This document shows, piece after piece, positions 1 to 10,521 of a stretch of 42,196 bases of DNA. The first letter of the stretch is position 1, and each line of letters begins with the position of its first letter. Position numbers and translations under genes: made by a program. Below the pieces are notes generated by a model, which saw only the letters and a program-made list of their open reading frames with translations, did not search any database and was not told the DNA's origin. Origin of the DNA: Candidatus Corynebacterium avicola (GTDB taxonomy: Bacteria; Actinomycetota; Actinomycetes; Mycobacteriales; Mycobacteriaceae); assembly GCA_019114135.1 (NCBI GenBank), contig DXGC01000059.1, positions 1-42,196 of the forward strand, read 5' to 3'.

Positions 1-31
1 CACCACGCCCGGGATTCGGCACGACAAGCCG

Positions 32-1516
32 GTGACCTCGTCGACAGACCTGATCACCGCAGCTGAGACCTACTCACTCAGCGCCCACACCGCCGACCGC
101 TTCCGCACCGAGGAGGACCTCCTCGGCGCCATGGAGGTACCGGCCCACGCCTACTACGGCATCCACGCGCTCCGCGCCGTGGACAATTTCCAGATCTCCC
201 GCACCACGCTGAACTACCTGCCGGAGTTCATCCGTGGCATGGTGCAGGTCAAGAAGGCCGCAGCCATCGCGAACCAGCGGCTGCACACCCTGCCCAACCA
301 CAAGGCCGAGGCCATCATCTGGGCCTGCGACCAGATCCTGGACCACCACCGGTGCATGGACCAGTTCCCGATCGACGTCTACCAGGGTGGTGCCGGCACC
401 TCGACGAACATGAACGTCAATGAGGTGGTCGCCAATCTGGCACTGGAGCACCTGGGGGAGGATAAAGGCAGCTACGACGTCATCAACCCCAATGACGACG
501 TCAACATGAGCCAGTCGACCAACGACGCCTACCCGACGGGATTCCGGCTCGGCATCCACACCGCCTTCCAGGAACTCATCCGGCACCTGTCGGCCCTGGA
601 GCGGGCCTTCGAGCGCAAGGGTGAGGAGTTCCGCGACATCATCACCATGGGACGGACGCAGCTGCAGGACGCCGTTCCGGTGAGCCTCGGCGACGAGTTC
701 TCCGCCTTCGCCCGCAACCTCGACGAGGAGCAGGCGCAGTTGACCCGCGCTGCGGCCTTCATGCTCGAGGTCAACCTCGGTGGAACGGCGATCGGCACCG
801 GGGTCAACGCCCCGGCCGGTTACCAGCACCAGGTGGTCGCCGCCCTCAGTGAGGTCACCGGTCTGGAGATCATCGGTGCCCGTGACCTGCTGGAGGCCAC
901 CAGCGACACCGGCGCCTACGTGAACGCAAGTTCGGTGGTCAAGCGTGTGGCGATGAAGCTGTCGAAGATCTGCAACGATCTGCGACTGCTGTCCTCCGGT
1001 CCGCGCGCCGGTCTCAACGAGATCAACCTGCCGGAGCGGCAGGCAGGCTCGTCGATCATGCCGGCGAAGGTCAACCCGGTCATCCCGGAGGTCGTCAACC
1101 AGATCTGCTTCAAGGTCTTCGGCAACGACGTCACCATCTCGATGGCCGCCGAGGCAGGTCAGCTCCAGCTCAATGTGATGGAACCGGTCATCGCCCAGTC
1201 GCTGTTCGAGTCCATCCGACTGCTGGCCCGTGCCTGCACCACGCTGCGCACCCTGTGCGTCGTGGACATCACGGCCAACGAGGACGCGTGCCGCGCCTAC
1301 GTGGAGAAGTCCATCGGTATCGTCACCTACCTCAACCCGCTCATCGGCCACCACAACGGTGACCTGGTCGGTAAGGAGTGTGCGCGGACGGGGAAGTCGG
1401 TGCGCGAGGTGGTCCTGGAGCGCGAGCTGCTGGACGAGGCCACCCTGGACAAGGTGCTGAGCAAGGAGAACCTGCTGCATCCGGTGTGGCGTGGCAAGCT
1501 CTACCTCGACGACTGA
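32..1516 (+). CDS. aspA: Aspartate ammonia-lyase (aspartase)
   Basis: This enzyme reversibly deaminates L-aspartate to fumarate and ammonia in the cytosol. The protein belongs to the fumarase/aspartase superfamily: the conserved flexible-loop signature [11 protein letters not shown] lies at residues 339-349, and the substrate-site segments [10 protein letters not shown] and [12 protein letters not shown] precede it, as usual for aspartases rather than fumarases. The sequence closely resembles corynebacterial AspA as I remember it. The listed start is a GTG at 32, giving 494 aa, but no in-frame stop separates it from the window edge and corynebacterial AspA has a longer N-terminal tail, so the true start may lie outside. 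No partner gene follows closely. The 111 nt downstream contain two adjacent copies of a 10-nt direct repeat (1518-1527, 1529-1538) and no clear terminator. Confidence 0.95.
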   Translation: MTSSTDLITAAETYSLSAHTADRFRTEEDLLGAMEVPAHAYYGIHALRAVDNFQISRTTLNYLPEFIRGMVQVKKAAAIANQRLHTLPNHKAEAIIWACDQILDHHRCMDQFPIDVYQGGAGTSTNMNVNEVVANLALEHLGEDKGSYDVINPNDDVNMSQSTNDAYPTGFRLGIHTAFQELIRHLSALERAFERKGEEFRDIITMGRTQLQDAVPVSLGDEFSAFARNLDEEQAQLTRAAAFMLEVNLGGTAIGTGVNAPAGYQHQVVAALSEVTGLEIIGARDLLEATSDTGAYVNASSVVKRVAMKLSKICNDLRLLSSGPRAGLNEINLPERQAGSSIMPAKVNPVIPEVVNQICFKVFGNDVTISMAAEAGQLQLNVMEPVIAQSLFESIRLLARACTTLRTLCVVDITANEDACRAYVEKSIGIVTYLNPLIGHHNGDLVGKECARTGKSVREVVLERELLDEATLDKVLSKENLLHPVWRGKLYLDD

Positions 1517-1614
1517 AGTTGTCACCGCGTTGTCACCGACGGGGGTGCCATCACGGTGTCCCCGAACGGGGGAAAGCAGACATGCTGACCCTGTCGGATG
1601 TTGTTTTCCTTGTT

Positions 1615-1620
1615 TAACCT
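1615..1620 (+). promoter_or_regulatory. -10 box TAACCT of a leaderless start
   Basis: TAACCT ends 7 nt before the GTG at 1628, the distance expected if transcription begins at or next to the start codon. There is no Shine-Dalgarno sequence between them. Confidence 0.45.
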
Positions 1621-1627
1621 CGGGGCC

Positions 1628-2431
1628 GTGACACTCCCCGCAGACTTCGCCGCCCCCACCTACGACGAGCGCATCCGCCGGACGGCACCGGCCGCCTCAC
1701 GGCCGGAATTCGTCTGGTTGGACGCCTACGACCCGACGCTTCAGCGTGCCTGGTCGCTGTCCCTCCCGCATGATCTCGTGGATGGACGGGTGGTTGACGG
1801 ACCTGCTCCCGAAGCTCCCCCGAACGAGGGATTTCGCCGCATGTTCGCCGTGGACCGGGGCCAGGACCACCGACACCGTGTCGCCAGCGTGTACGGGGTG
1901 AAGGACGCCGCCACCGCGCTCGAGGTCGCCTGGGACCGACTGCGACTCGCCCGGACGGGGAACGCCCACTACCGGGAGCTGCTGCCCCTGCTGCAGGACA
2001 TCGTTTCCGCGCCGCCGGACGACCGGAATCCGACGCGTGTCTGGAAGACCCTGACCACCGTCGACACGGACAAGCACGATCTCGTCATCCCGTTCCTGCA
2101 GGACGAGGCCGTCTACGCACTGCCGGAGGATCTGCCGGTCGACACGGTCGCCTGGGACGTGTCTGTGGCGATGCGGATCCTCTGGCTGGCACACGGCGGC
2201 GGACTGTTCGAGGACACCGTCGCCTGCCACGACCTCGCCCGCGACGCCCTCGACCTGATCCGTTCGACCTACTCCTCCTGGCGGGAGGTGGCCGACGGGA
2301 TCGTCGTGGGACGCGCTCTCTCCACCGGGCGGGTGGACGAATCCTGCATCGCCTACGTCGACCAGGTGGCTCTCGCCCTCAACCACCCGGATTCCCCCTG
2401 GGTGCGACTGCCGCTCCACGACGTCGACTGA
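1628..2431 (+). CDS. DUF1266-domain protein, paralog 1
   Basis: Protein of unknown function, 267 aa from the GTG at 1628. The C-terminal half carries the DUF1266 pattern: a Trp-Asp followed by a helix ending LWLAHGGGL, then a second helix with STYSSWREVADGIVVGRAL. A second copy of the same architecture lies at 3521-4342; both have an N-terminal ATYDE/TYDER-like motif and a W-SLSLPxDL segment near residue 40. I prefer the GTG at 1628 over the ATG at 1598 because it aligns with the start of the paralog and has a -10 box 7 nt upstream. No signal peptide or membrane segment is visible, so a cytosolic location is inferred. DUF1266 proteins have no established biochemical role; the gene sits directly before a sirtuin gene. 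Confidence 0.8.
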   Translation: MTLPADFAAPTYDERIRRTAPAASRPEFVWLDAYDPTLQRAWSLSLPHDLVDGRVVDGPAPEAPPNEGFRRMFAVDRGQDHRHRVASVYGVKDAATALEVAWDRLRLARTGNAHYRELLPLLQDIVSAPPDDRNPTRVWKTLTTVDTDKHDLVIPFLQDEAVYALPEDLPVDTVAWDVSVAMRILWLAHGGGLFEDTVACHDLARDALDLIRSTYSSWREVADGIVVGRALSTGRVDESCIAYVDQVALALNHPDSPWVRLPLHDVD

Positions 2432-2456
2432 CTCTCTGGGCCGGTCTCTCCAGCGG

Positions 2457-2462
2457 TATCCT
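2457..2462 (+). promoter_or_regulatory. -10 box TATCCT of the sirtuin gene
   Basis: TATCCT ends 7 nt before the ATG at 2470. A GGGGGA stretch lies between but only 1-2 nt from the ATG, too close to be a normal ribosome site, so a leaderless mRNA is more likely. Confidence 0.5.
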
Positions 2463-2469
2463 GGGGGAC

Positions 2470-3399
2470 ATGCTCCCTGACCCGGTCGCACTCGCACACC
2501 GCTCCGCCCTCCGCTCGATCGCGCGGACCGTGGAGGAGACCGCCGTGCCCACCGACCCGCACACCGCGCTGCACTCCATCGCCGCCCAACTCCGGGACGG
2601 GTACACGCTCGTGGTGACCGGTGCCGGTGTCTCCACCGATTCGGGTATCCCGGACTACCGCGGCCCGTCCGGGTCACTCGGCCGGCACCGGCCGATGACA
2701 TACCAGGAGTTCCGGCACGATCCGGACGCCTCACACCGCTACTGGGCCCGCTCCTTCGTCGGCTGGCGGGAGATGGCGAACGCCAGGCCCAACTCGACGC
2801 ACTATGCCCTTGCCGAACTGGAGGAGGCAGGTCTGGTCAGCGGTCTGATCACCCAGAACGTCGACGGTCTGCATGCCGCCGCCGGTTCCCGGAACCTGCT
2901 GACACTGCATGGTGACCTCGCCAGGGTGATCTGCCTGGAGTGCGGTCACACCGAGGACAGACGCGACTTCGACAGGCGCCTGGAGGCCGCCAACCCCGGC
3001 TACCTGGAGGAGGTGCGTCTGGATCCGACCCAGGTGAACCCGGACGGCGACGTGACCTTGGACGATGAACACGTCGCGCGCTTCCGGATGGTCGGCTGCA
3101 TCCACTGCGGGTCGGTGCTCCTCAAGCCGGACGTCGTCTACTTCGGCGAACCGGTGCCGCGCCATCGCCACGAGCAGGCAGCCCGGATGGTGCAGGACGC
3201 GTCGTCAGTCCTGGTCGCCGGGTCCTCACTGGCGGTGATGAGCGGCTATCGCCTGGTGCTTGACGCCCAGAAGGCCGGCAAGCGGGTCACCGTGATCAAC
3301 GGTGGACCCGGACGAGCCGACGCACGGGTGGACACTCTGTGGCGCACCGGCGTCGGACCGGCGTTCCTGGACCTGCTCGACGAGTTGGAACTGGACTGA
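2470..3399 (+). CDS. NAD-dependent protein deacylase, sirtuin (Sir2) family
   Basis: Sirtuins remove acyl groups from lysines using NAD+. All class motifs are visible in this 309-aa protein: GAGVSTDSGIPDYRG at 51-65 (NAD binding), TQNVDGLH at 128-135, the catalytic His147 in LHGDL, GSSL at 251-254, and four zinc cysteines C155, C158, C210 and C213. About 28 residues precede the Rossmann fold, so a slightly later start cannot be excluded. The cysteines, the HG pair and the lack of extra domains indicate an ordinary deacylase rather than a Sir2-type NADase of phage defence. It lies between two DUF1266 paralogs, all in the same direction but each with its own apparent -10 box. The link to DUF1266 is positional only. 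Confidence 0.93.
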   Translation: MLPDPVALAHRSALRSIARTVEETAVPTDPHTALHSIAAQLRDGYTLVVTGAGVSTDSGIPDYRGPSGSLGRHRPMTYQEFRHDPDASHRYWARSFVGWREMANARPNSTHYALAELEEAGLVSGLITQNVDGLHAAAGSRNLLTLHGDLARVICLECGHTEDRRDFDRRLEAANPGYLEEVRLDPTQVNPDGDVTLDDEHVARFRMVGCIHCGSVLLKPDVVYFGEPVPRHRHEQAARMVQDASSVLVAGSSLAVMSGYRLVLDAQKAGKRVTVINGGPGRADARVDTLWRTGVGPAFLDLLDELELD

Positions 3400-3507
3400 C
3401 CGAAGTGCATGGCCCGGAGTCGGACGTGTGGCCGAGGACCTGCACCATCCCGATTCACTCTGGGTGAATGTATAGCTGACTGCCAGCGAAGAGGATGATC
3501 GCCGCGA

Positions 3508-3513
3508 TAGTGT
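3508..3513 (+). promoter_or_regulatory. -10 box TAGTGT of the second DUF1266 gene
   Basis: TAGTGT ends 7 nt before the ATG at 3521; no Shine-Dalgarno sequence is present, suggesting a leaderless transcript. Confidence 0.45.
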
Positions 3514-3520
3514 CGACCGC

Positions 3521-4342
3521 ATGACCAACTCTCCGCAGCCTGAACCGGCAACCTACGACGAGTTCCTGAACGACCCGGCGTTCCAGAGCCCGGATTTTCA
3601 CCTCACCAGGCAGAACCGACTCGAGCCCGAGGTTGCGCTCGGGTGGTCGCTGTCGCTGCCGTACGATCTCGGCCCGGACCGCATCATCGACGGTCCCGGA
3701 CCTGCACCTCAGCCGAAGAAGGGTCTGAAGAAGATCTTCGGCGGGGGAGACGAGGGACGCTACCGCCAGATGCTCAGTGGATCCTGGGAGGTCTCGAACG
3801 GGGAGGAGGCCCTCAAGACGGCCCACGAGCTGCTGACCTATGCCGGAGACCCCGGTTTCCGTGCCCTGCGACCGGCATTGACCGACCTGCTGCAGTTGCC
3901 GGTCCCGCAGCGCAGCCAGCACCTCGACGGTCTGATTGCCGCCACCCGTGAGGCCGTGGACCCCGAGGTTCCGGACGAGGCGGTCGCCGCCGAGGTCCGT
4001 CGGGTCGTCGGACCGTTCCTACTGGAGGAGTCCGTGCGCGCTCTTCCGTCCCAGTTGCCGACGGACACCGTCGGCTGGGACACCGCACGTGCGCTGCGCG
4101 TGCTCTGGATGGCGCATGGTGCCGGTTACATCTCCGAGGAGGACGCCGAGCCGCTGGTGCGCGGTGCGCTGGACGTCACCCGGCAGGCCTACGGATCCTG
4201 GCGCGAGCACGCCGACGGGTTCATCGTGGGACGCACCCAGTGGACCGGGCTGATCGACGAGGGCTCCTACGAGTACATCGGTGGAATGGCGATCTCCCTG
4301 AACCACCCCGAGTCCCCGTGGGCGAGCACGCCGCTGAAGTAA
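3521..4342 (+). CDS. DUF1266-domain protein, paralog 2
   Basis: Protein of unknown function, 273 aa, with the same layout as the product of 1628-2431: an N-terminal ATYDEF motif, GWSLSLPYDLG near residue 46, a charged KKGLKKIFGGGDEGRY stretch where paralog 1 has a shorter FRRMFAVDRGQ, and a C-terminal DUF1266 region with GWDTARALRVLWMAHGAGY followed by QAYGSWREHADGFIVGRTQW. Both copies end in a similar LNHPxSPW motif. No signal peptide or membrane helix is seen. The two copies have diverged well beyond recent duplication, so both are probably maintained. Function is not known from sequence. Confidence 0.82.
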   Translation: MTNSPQPEPATYDEFLNDPAFQSPDFHLTRQNRLEPEVALGWSLSLPYDLGPDRIIDGPGPAPQPKKGLKKIFGGGDEGRYRQMLSGSWEVSNGEEALKTAHELLTYAGDPGFRALRPALTDLLQLPVPQRSQHLDGLIAATREAVDPEVPDEAVAAEVRRVVGPFLLEESVRALPSQLPTDTVGWDTARALRVLWMAHGAGYISEEDAEPLVRGALDVTRQAYGSWREHADGFIVGRTQWTGLIDEGSYEYIGGMAISLNHPESPWASTPLK

Positions 4343-4428
4343 GGGGTGAGGTGTCCGGCCGACACCTGTGCGAAGGTATCCACAGTGCTGACCTGGTGCG
4401 ATACATGTGAGGCAGGAGGTAGGGGCAC

Positions 4429-4749
4429 ATGCCCATGTCCATCCGTTTCTCACCAGAGGAAGAGGCTCGACTGGAAACGCTGGCCAACAGCACCGGTCGG
4501 CCCACGAGCTTCTACGTCCGTCAGGCCGTGCACACGTACCTCGTCGAAATCGAGGAGGCCTACTGGCAGGACGAAGCGGTCCGTGACTGGGAGAAATCCG
4601 GGAAGCCCTCCCGTCCTGCTGAGGAACTGTGGGTGGAACTGGGGGGCTTGAGACGACAGTCGCGCTGGGGCACCGTTCCAGCGTCTATTGACGGCCAGGT
4701 CAGGCGAACTCCGCCGGCACACCGGGATACTCCGGCGGGGTGCCGTTGA
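4429..4749 (+). CDS. Ribbon-helix-helix antitoxin-like protein, orphan, possibly frameshifted at its 3' end
   Basis: The first ~72 residues look like a RelB/CopG-type ribbon-helix-helix DNA-binding antitoxin: a beta strand MSIRFSPEEEARL, helices around TGRPTSFYVRQAVHTYLVEIEEAYW, then the usual DWEKSGKPSRPAEELWVELG tail. The start is well supported by AGGAGGT at 4414-4420, 8 nt before the ATG. Family members normally stop right after ELG, but this frame runs on for some 34 unrelated residues into the 3' end of the opposing nuclease gene. A run of six G (4641-4646) sits exactly there; one G fewer would give ELGA and a stop at 4649-4651. No RelE/ParE-like toxin gene follows, so it is either a solitary regulator or a remnant of a toxin-antitoxin pair. 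Confidence 0.7.
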   Translation: MPMSIRFSPEEEARLETLANSTGRPTSFYVRQAVHTYLVEIEEAYWQDEAVRDWEKSGKPSRPAEELWVELGGLRRQSRWGTVPASIDGQVRRTPPAHRDTPAGCR

Positions 4750-5545
4750 AGGCCGGGCACATGGACTGGAAGGAACACCAGCCGCACAGCTTCGAGGTCT
4801 TCGGAGCGAAGTTGCCGGACCGGGCGTCATTGCCGATCTGCGACCAGATCCGCCCCAGGTCCTTCTCCACGTAGTTCAGTTCGGACGGGGTGGGGGAGAG
4901 CACCATGTCGTCCTTCACCTTCAGGTACATCAACCGCAGCTGCTCGGGAATGTGGTCGAACAGTCGCCACCACACCAGGGCGTAGAAACGCATCTGGAAC
5001 ATCGCCTGCGCCGAGAAGCGCGGAATCGGCTTCTTGCCGGTCTTGTAGTCGACCACCCGGACAGCGCCGTTGGGGGCCACGTCCACCCGGTCGATGAAGC
5101 CGCGGACCGGAACACCGTTCGGCAGGGTGGTGTCCACGAACTTCTCGACGGATTCAGCGTCGAAGCCGGACGGGTTCTCCATCATGAAGTAGCCCTTGAC
5201 CAGGTCGCGGGAGGCGACGAGGAAGTCCATGTAGTCGGACTCCGGCACCAGTTCATGGAGCTGCTCGTCCTTCGCGGTCATGGCCGCCCAATGGGGTTTG
5301 AGCATCTTCACCGCCGCCGGGTAGGTGCGATCCTCCCGCGGCAGGCCGTGGAGCTCCTCCAGCACCGAGTGCACCAGCGTGCCCTTGACCTGGGCAAGCG
5401 TGCTGGGTTCCTCGAGACGGTCGATGGCCCGGAGCCGGTAGAGCAGCGGGCACTGCCGGTAGTCGCCCACGCGGGACGGCGACAGCGCCAACGGACGTCG
5501 ACGCGACGGTGCAGGGGAGCCGGTGGTGTCAGCGTCAGAGGTCAC
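4700..5545 (-). CDS. RecB-family PD-(D/E)XK nuclease with 4-Cys iron-sulfur motif
   Basis: Predicted single-strand or end-processing DNA exonuclease of the RecB/Cas4-like superfamily, 281 aa. The nuclease core is visible as GFIDRVDVAPNGAVRVVDYKTGKK, giving the Asp...Asp-x-Lys arrangement. One early cysteine (C32) and three C-terminal cysteines in CGWCSFQSMC (C254, C257, C263) match the four-cysteine iron-sulfur staple of AddB/Cas4-type nucleases. I take the GTG at 5545 because it overlaps the stop codon of the upstream flavoprotein gene (GTGA); the longer frame to 5653 lies inside that gene. No adjacent Cas or helicase gene is present. M. tuberculosis has a RecB-like gene (Rv2119) near trmI and mpa, so this is a conserved neighbourhood rather than a defence island. 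Its substrate is unknown. Confidence 0.85.
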   Translation of the reverse strand: MTSDADTTGSPAPSRRRPLALSPSRVGDYRQCPLLYRLRAIDRLEEPSTLAQVKGTLVHSVLEELHGLPREDRTYPAAVKMLKPHWAAMTAKDEQLHELVPESDYMDFLVASRDLVKGYFMMENPSGFDAESVEKFVDTTLPNGVPVRGFIDRVDVAPNGAVRVVDYKTGKKPIPRFSAQAMFQMRFYALVWWRLFDHIPEQLRLMYLKVKDDMVLSPTPSELNYVEKDLGRIWSQIGNDARSGNFAPKTSKLCGWCSFQSMCPAFNGTPPEYPGVPAEFA

Positions 5546-6936
5546 AGGTGCTCCAGCATCTTCCCGGGGTTGAGGATCCCGGTCGGGTCGACGGCTTTCT
5601 TGATCTCGTTGTGGAGGTGGCGGTTGCCCTCGTCCAGCTCCTTGGCCAGCCACTTCGCCTTCAGGGCACCGACACCGTGTTCGCCGGTGATCGTGCCGCC
5701 GAGCTCCAGACCCAGCTCCATGATCCGGTGGAAGGCGTCGTAACCGGCGGAGACGGACTCCGGGTCTTCGTTGTCGAAGAAGACTGAGGGATGCGTGTTT
5801 CCGTCGCCAGCGTGGGCGATGACCGCGACCTTGATGCCGGTCTCCTCACCGATCCGGGTGATCCCGTCACAGAACTCCGCCAGCTTGTCTCGGGGCACGC
5901 AGACGTCGTCGAGCATCTGTCCCCCGCCGTGGGACTGTGCATAGTGCTCGAAGGCGGTCTGGGCGGAGCGCCGTGCGGCCCCCAGCATCTCGGAATCGAC
6001 CGGGTTGTCGGCGAAGGCGACGTCCACGGCACCGTGCTCCTGCGCGATGTCGGCGAAAGCCTCCGCGTCGGCGGAGGCGGTGGTGGCGTCGGACTGCATG
6101 ATCAGCACCGCGCCGACCGAAGGCTCCAGGCCGAAGTCCGTCATGTCCTGGACCATGCCGACAGTCGTGCCGTCCATCATCTCCAGGAGGGAAGGCGTGG
6201 CACCGGTGCGCATGTACGCGGATACGGCGGACGCCGCTGAAGTGACCGAGGGGAAGGTCGCCAGGGCAGACAGCGAATCGGGGCCCAGCGGTACGAGCTT
6301 GAGGGTCGCTTCGACGATGATGCCGAGTGTGCCCTCGGAACCGGTGAACAGTGAGGTCAGGTCCAGGCCGGCGACGCCCTTGACGGTGCGGTGACCCAGG
6401 CGGGTCAGGGTTCCGTCGGCGAGGACGACCTTGATCTCACGGACGTACTCGCGGGTCACGCCGTATTTCACGCAGCACATGCCACCGGCGTTGGTCGCGA
6501 TGTTCCCGCCGATCGAGCACATCGCGTAGGAACCCGGGTCCGGCGGGTAGGCCAGGCCCTTCTTCTTCAACGCGTCCTTGAGGTCCTTGTTGATGATCCC
6601 GGGTTCGACGGTGCACGTCTTGTTCTCCTCGTCGACCTCGAGGATCCGGTCCATGCTCCGCACGGAGAGCAGGATCCCGCCGTCCACGGCGCAGGCACCA
6701 CCGGACAGTCCCGAGCGTGCACCCTGGGGGACCACAGGTATGCCATGTTCATGGGCGAACCGCATGGTCGCGACCACATCGTCGACCGAGTGCGCCCGGA
6801 CGAGTGCCAGGGCGCTCCCGTCGGCCCGGTACACCGACTCATCGGAGGAGAAGGTCTCCAGGATGTCCGGATCGGTGGACAGCGAGCCGGACAGCTTGTC
6901 GGCGAGAGTGGTGAGTTCAGCGGTGAGATCAGACAT
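5542..6936 (-). CDS. FAD-linked oxidase, glycolate oxidase subunit GlcD / D-lactate dehydrogenase type (copy A)
   Basis: Flavoprotein oxidising a 2-hydroxy acid such as glycolate, D-lactate or D-2-hydroxyglutarate; the exact substrate cannot be read from sequence. The N-terminal FAD_binding_4 domain shows PQGARSGLSGGACA and PPDPGS followed by GGNIATNAGGMCCVKYG; the C-terminal FAD-oxidase domain shows HAGDGNTHPSVFFD and GTITGEHGVG, both typical of GlcD. The length of 464 aa is normal. The start overlaps the end of the paralogous upstream gene by 8 nt and its stop overlaps the start of the nuclease gene, so the three form one leftward operon. No iron-sulfur GlcF or GlcE partner is encoded nearby, suggesting a stand-alone enzyme. 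Confidence 0.9.
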   Translation of the reverse strand: MSDLTAELTTLADKLSGSLSTDPDILETFSSDESVYRADGSALALVRAHSVDDVVATMRFAHEHGIPVVPQGARSGLSGGACAVDGGILLSVRSMDRILEVDEENKTCTVEPGIINKDLKDALKKKGLAYPPDPGSYAMCSIGGNIATNAGGMCCVKYGVTREYVREIKVVLADGTLTRLGHRTVKGVAGLDLTSLFTGSEGTLGIIVEATLKLVPLGPDSLSALATFPSVTSAASAVSAYMRTGATPSLLEMMDGTTVGMVQDMTDFGLEPSVGAVLIMQSDATTASADAEAFADIAQEHGAVDVAFADNPVDSEMLGAARRSAQTAFEHYAQSHGGGQMLDDVCVPRDKLAEFCDGITRIGEETGIKVAVIAHAGDGNTHPSVFFDNEDPESVSAGYDAFHRIMELGLELGGTITGEHGVGALKAKWLAKELDEGNRHLHNEIKKAVDPTGILNPGKMLEHL

Positions 6937-8332
6937 AACCCAGCATTTTACCGGGGCTCAGAATTCCGGTGGGGTCCACGGCGTCCTTGATGACACGGTG
7001 CAGGTGTCGGTTCCCCTCATCGAGTTCCCTCGCGAGCCATTCCGCCTTGAGGACGCCGATTCCGTGCTCACCGGTGATCGTCCCACCCAGGGAAAGCCCC
7101 AGGGCCATGATCCGGTCGAAGGCCTCGGTTGCCGCGGTCCGGGAGGCGGCGTCCTGCTTGTCGTAGAAGACGGAGGGGTGGACGTTGCCGTCGCCGGCGT
7201 GGGCGACCACGGCGATCATGGTCCCGGTCTCATCGCGGATCGCCTCGACGCCGGTGCAGAAGTCGGCGAGGTGGGAGCGGGGGACGCAGACATCGTCGAT
7301 GAGCTGGCCACCGCCGTGGGCACGGGCGTAGCACTCGTTGCCGGGCTGGACCGAGCGGCGGGCGGCGACGAGCAACTCGGAGTCCTGTGCATTTTCGGCG
7401 AAGGCGACGTCGACGGCGCCGTGGTCCCGGGCGACGCCGGCGAAGGCCTCGGTGTCTTCGGCGGCGGTGGTGGAGTGCGACTGCATGATGAGCACCGCGC
7501 CGACCGAGTCATCCATGCCGAAGTCACCGATGGCGTTGACGAAGCCGATGGTGACGCCGTCCATCATCTCCAGCATCGACGGGGTGGCGCCGGTGGCCAT
7601 GTAGGCGGTGACCGTCTCGGTGGCCGCACGGACGCTCGGGAACGTCGCCAGTGCGCTCAGCGGGGCAGGCCCGGCCGGCACCAGTTTCAGCGTGGCACCC
7701 ACGATGACGCCGAGGGTGCCCTCCGAGCCGGTGAACAGTGAGGTGAGATCCAGGCCGGCGACGCCCTTGACGGTGCGGTGACCCAGGCGGGTCAGGGTTC
7801 CGTCGGCGAGCACCACCGTGATCTCACGGACGTACTCACGGGTCACTCCGTACTTCACGCAGCACATGCCGCCGGCGTTGGTGGCGATGTTGCCGCCGAT
7901 GGTGCACATCGCCACCGACCCCGGGTCCGGCGGGTACGCCAGGCCGTGGGGGCGCAGGGCGTTCTTCAGATCCAGGTTGATGATCCCGGGTTCGACGGTG
8001 ACGGTCTTGTTCTCCTCGTCCACGGAGAGGATCCGATTCATGGAACCGACCGACAGCAGGATGCACCCGTCGACGGCACAGGCGCCGCCGGACAGTCCGG
8101 AACGCGCGCCCTGCGGGATCACCGGGATACCGTGCTCGTGGGCGAAACGCATGGTCGCGACGACATCGTCGACGCAGGCCGCCCGCACCAGGGCGAGTGG
8201 CGCACCACCGGGTCGGTGTTCGGACTCGTCGAGGGAGTGGGTGGCCAGCACGTCCGCGTCGGTGGTCAGGGACCCCTCCAGCTGGTCGTGGAGGGACTGC
8301 AGGTCCGGCTGAGTGGAATCGGTGGTGGCCAT
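6929..8332 (-). CDS. FAD-linked oxidase, GlcD / D-lactate dehydrogenase type (copy B)
   Basis: Second flavoprotein of the same family, 467 aa, head of the leftward operon. It shares nearly all motifs with copy A (PQGARSGLSGGACA, GGNIATNAGGMCCVKYG, HAGDGNVHPSVFYD, GTITGEHGIG), so the pair is a tandem duplication. The likely start is the ATG at 8332, with AGGA about 8 nt upstream; an ATG at 8341 is the alternative, and the frame up to 8437 would overlap the divergent gene at 8400. A 62-nt block (7749-7810) is identical to 6362-6423 in copy A, higher similarity than in the flanks. Differences near the end of the FAD domain and in the substrate domain may mean different substrates for the two copies. 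Confidence 0.88.
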   Translation of the reverse strand: MATTDSTQPDLQSLHDQLEGSLTTDADVLATHSLDESEHRPGGAPLALVRAACVDDVVATMRFAHEHGIPVIPQGARSGLSGGACAVDGCILLSVGSMNRILSVDEENKTVTVEPGIINLDLKNALRPHGLAYPPDPGSVAMCTIGGNIATNAGGMCCVKYGVTREYVREITVVLADGTLTRLGHRTVKGVAGLDLTSLFTGSEGTLGVIVGATLKLVPAGPAPLSALATFPSVRAATETVTAYMATGATPSMLEMMDGVTIGFVNAIGDFGMDDSVGAVLIMQSHSTTAAEDTEAFAGVARDHGAVDVAFAENAQDSELLVAARRSVQPGNECYARAHGGGQLIDDVCVPRSHLADFCTGVEAIRDETGTMIAVVAHAGDGNVHPSVFYDKQDAASRTAATEAFDRIMALGLSLGGTITGEHGIGVLKAEWLARELDEGNRHLHRVIKDAVDPTGILSPGKMLGYV

Positions 8333-8385
8333 GTGCGCCATCCTAAACGGCACCCCGCGGTGTGATGCAGACCCCTGATTGCCAC

Positions 8386-8391
8386 TACCGT
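8386..8391 (+). promoter_or_regulatory. -10 box TACCGT of the DUF255 gene
   Basis: TACCGT ends 8 nt before the ATG at 8400. The hexamer is further from consensus than others in the window; a leaderless start is plausible. Confidence 0.35.
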
Positions 8392-8399
8392 AGGGGGCC

Positions 8400-10460
<2,061 letters not shown>

Positions 10461-10511
10461 CCCGACCGCGGGTGCAGTTGGTACAGTTGCCCGGTTGACA
10501 TTCCACTGAAA

Positions 10512-10521
10512 GGGGATCCCC
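10512..10521. promoter_or_regulatory. Palindrome GGGGATCCCC next to the trmI start
   Basis: The GTG start at 10522 follows directly after a perfect 10-bp palindrome whose left half is part of the AAAGGGGA ribosome site (10508-10515). Folding could hide the ribosome site; whether it matters in vivo is unknown. Confidence 0.3.

Noticed and set aside
74..1525. Long minus-strand frame opposite aspA (483 codons)
   Set aside because: It is a mirror frame of a strongly conserved gene in high-GC DNA; its composition (many Val, Asp, Gly, Arg, Gln) is typical of antisense translation and shows no domain.
1530..1580. GC-rich imperfect hairpin after aspA as terminator
   Set aside because: Arms pair poorly and no T-run follows.
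2470..3399. Sir2 as a defence NADase
   Set aside because: The protein has the catalytic His and four zinc cysteines of deacylases and no fused effector or partner domain seen in Sir2 defence systems.
4700..5545. Cas4 of a CRISPR system
   Set aside because: The iron-sulfur nuclease motif is shared with AddB/RecB relatives, and no repeats or other cas genes are present.
5545..5653. Upstream extension of the RecB-like nuclease
   Set aside because: The added residues lie inside the flavoprotein gene and are low-complexity; a GTGA overlap gives a better start at 5545.
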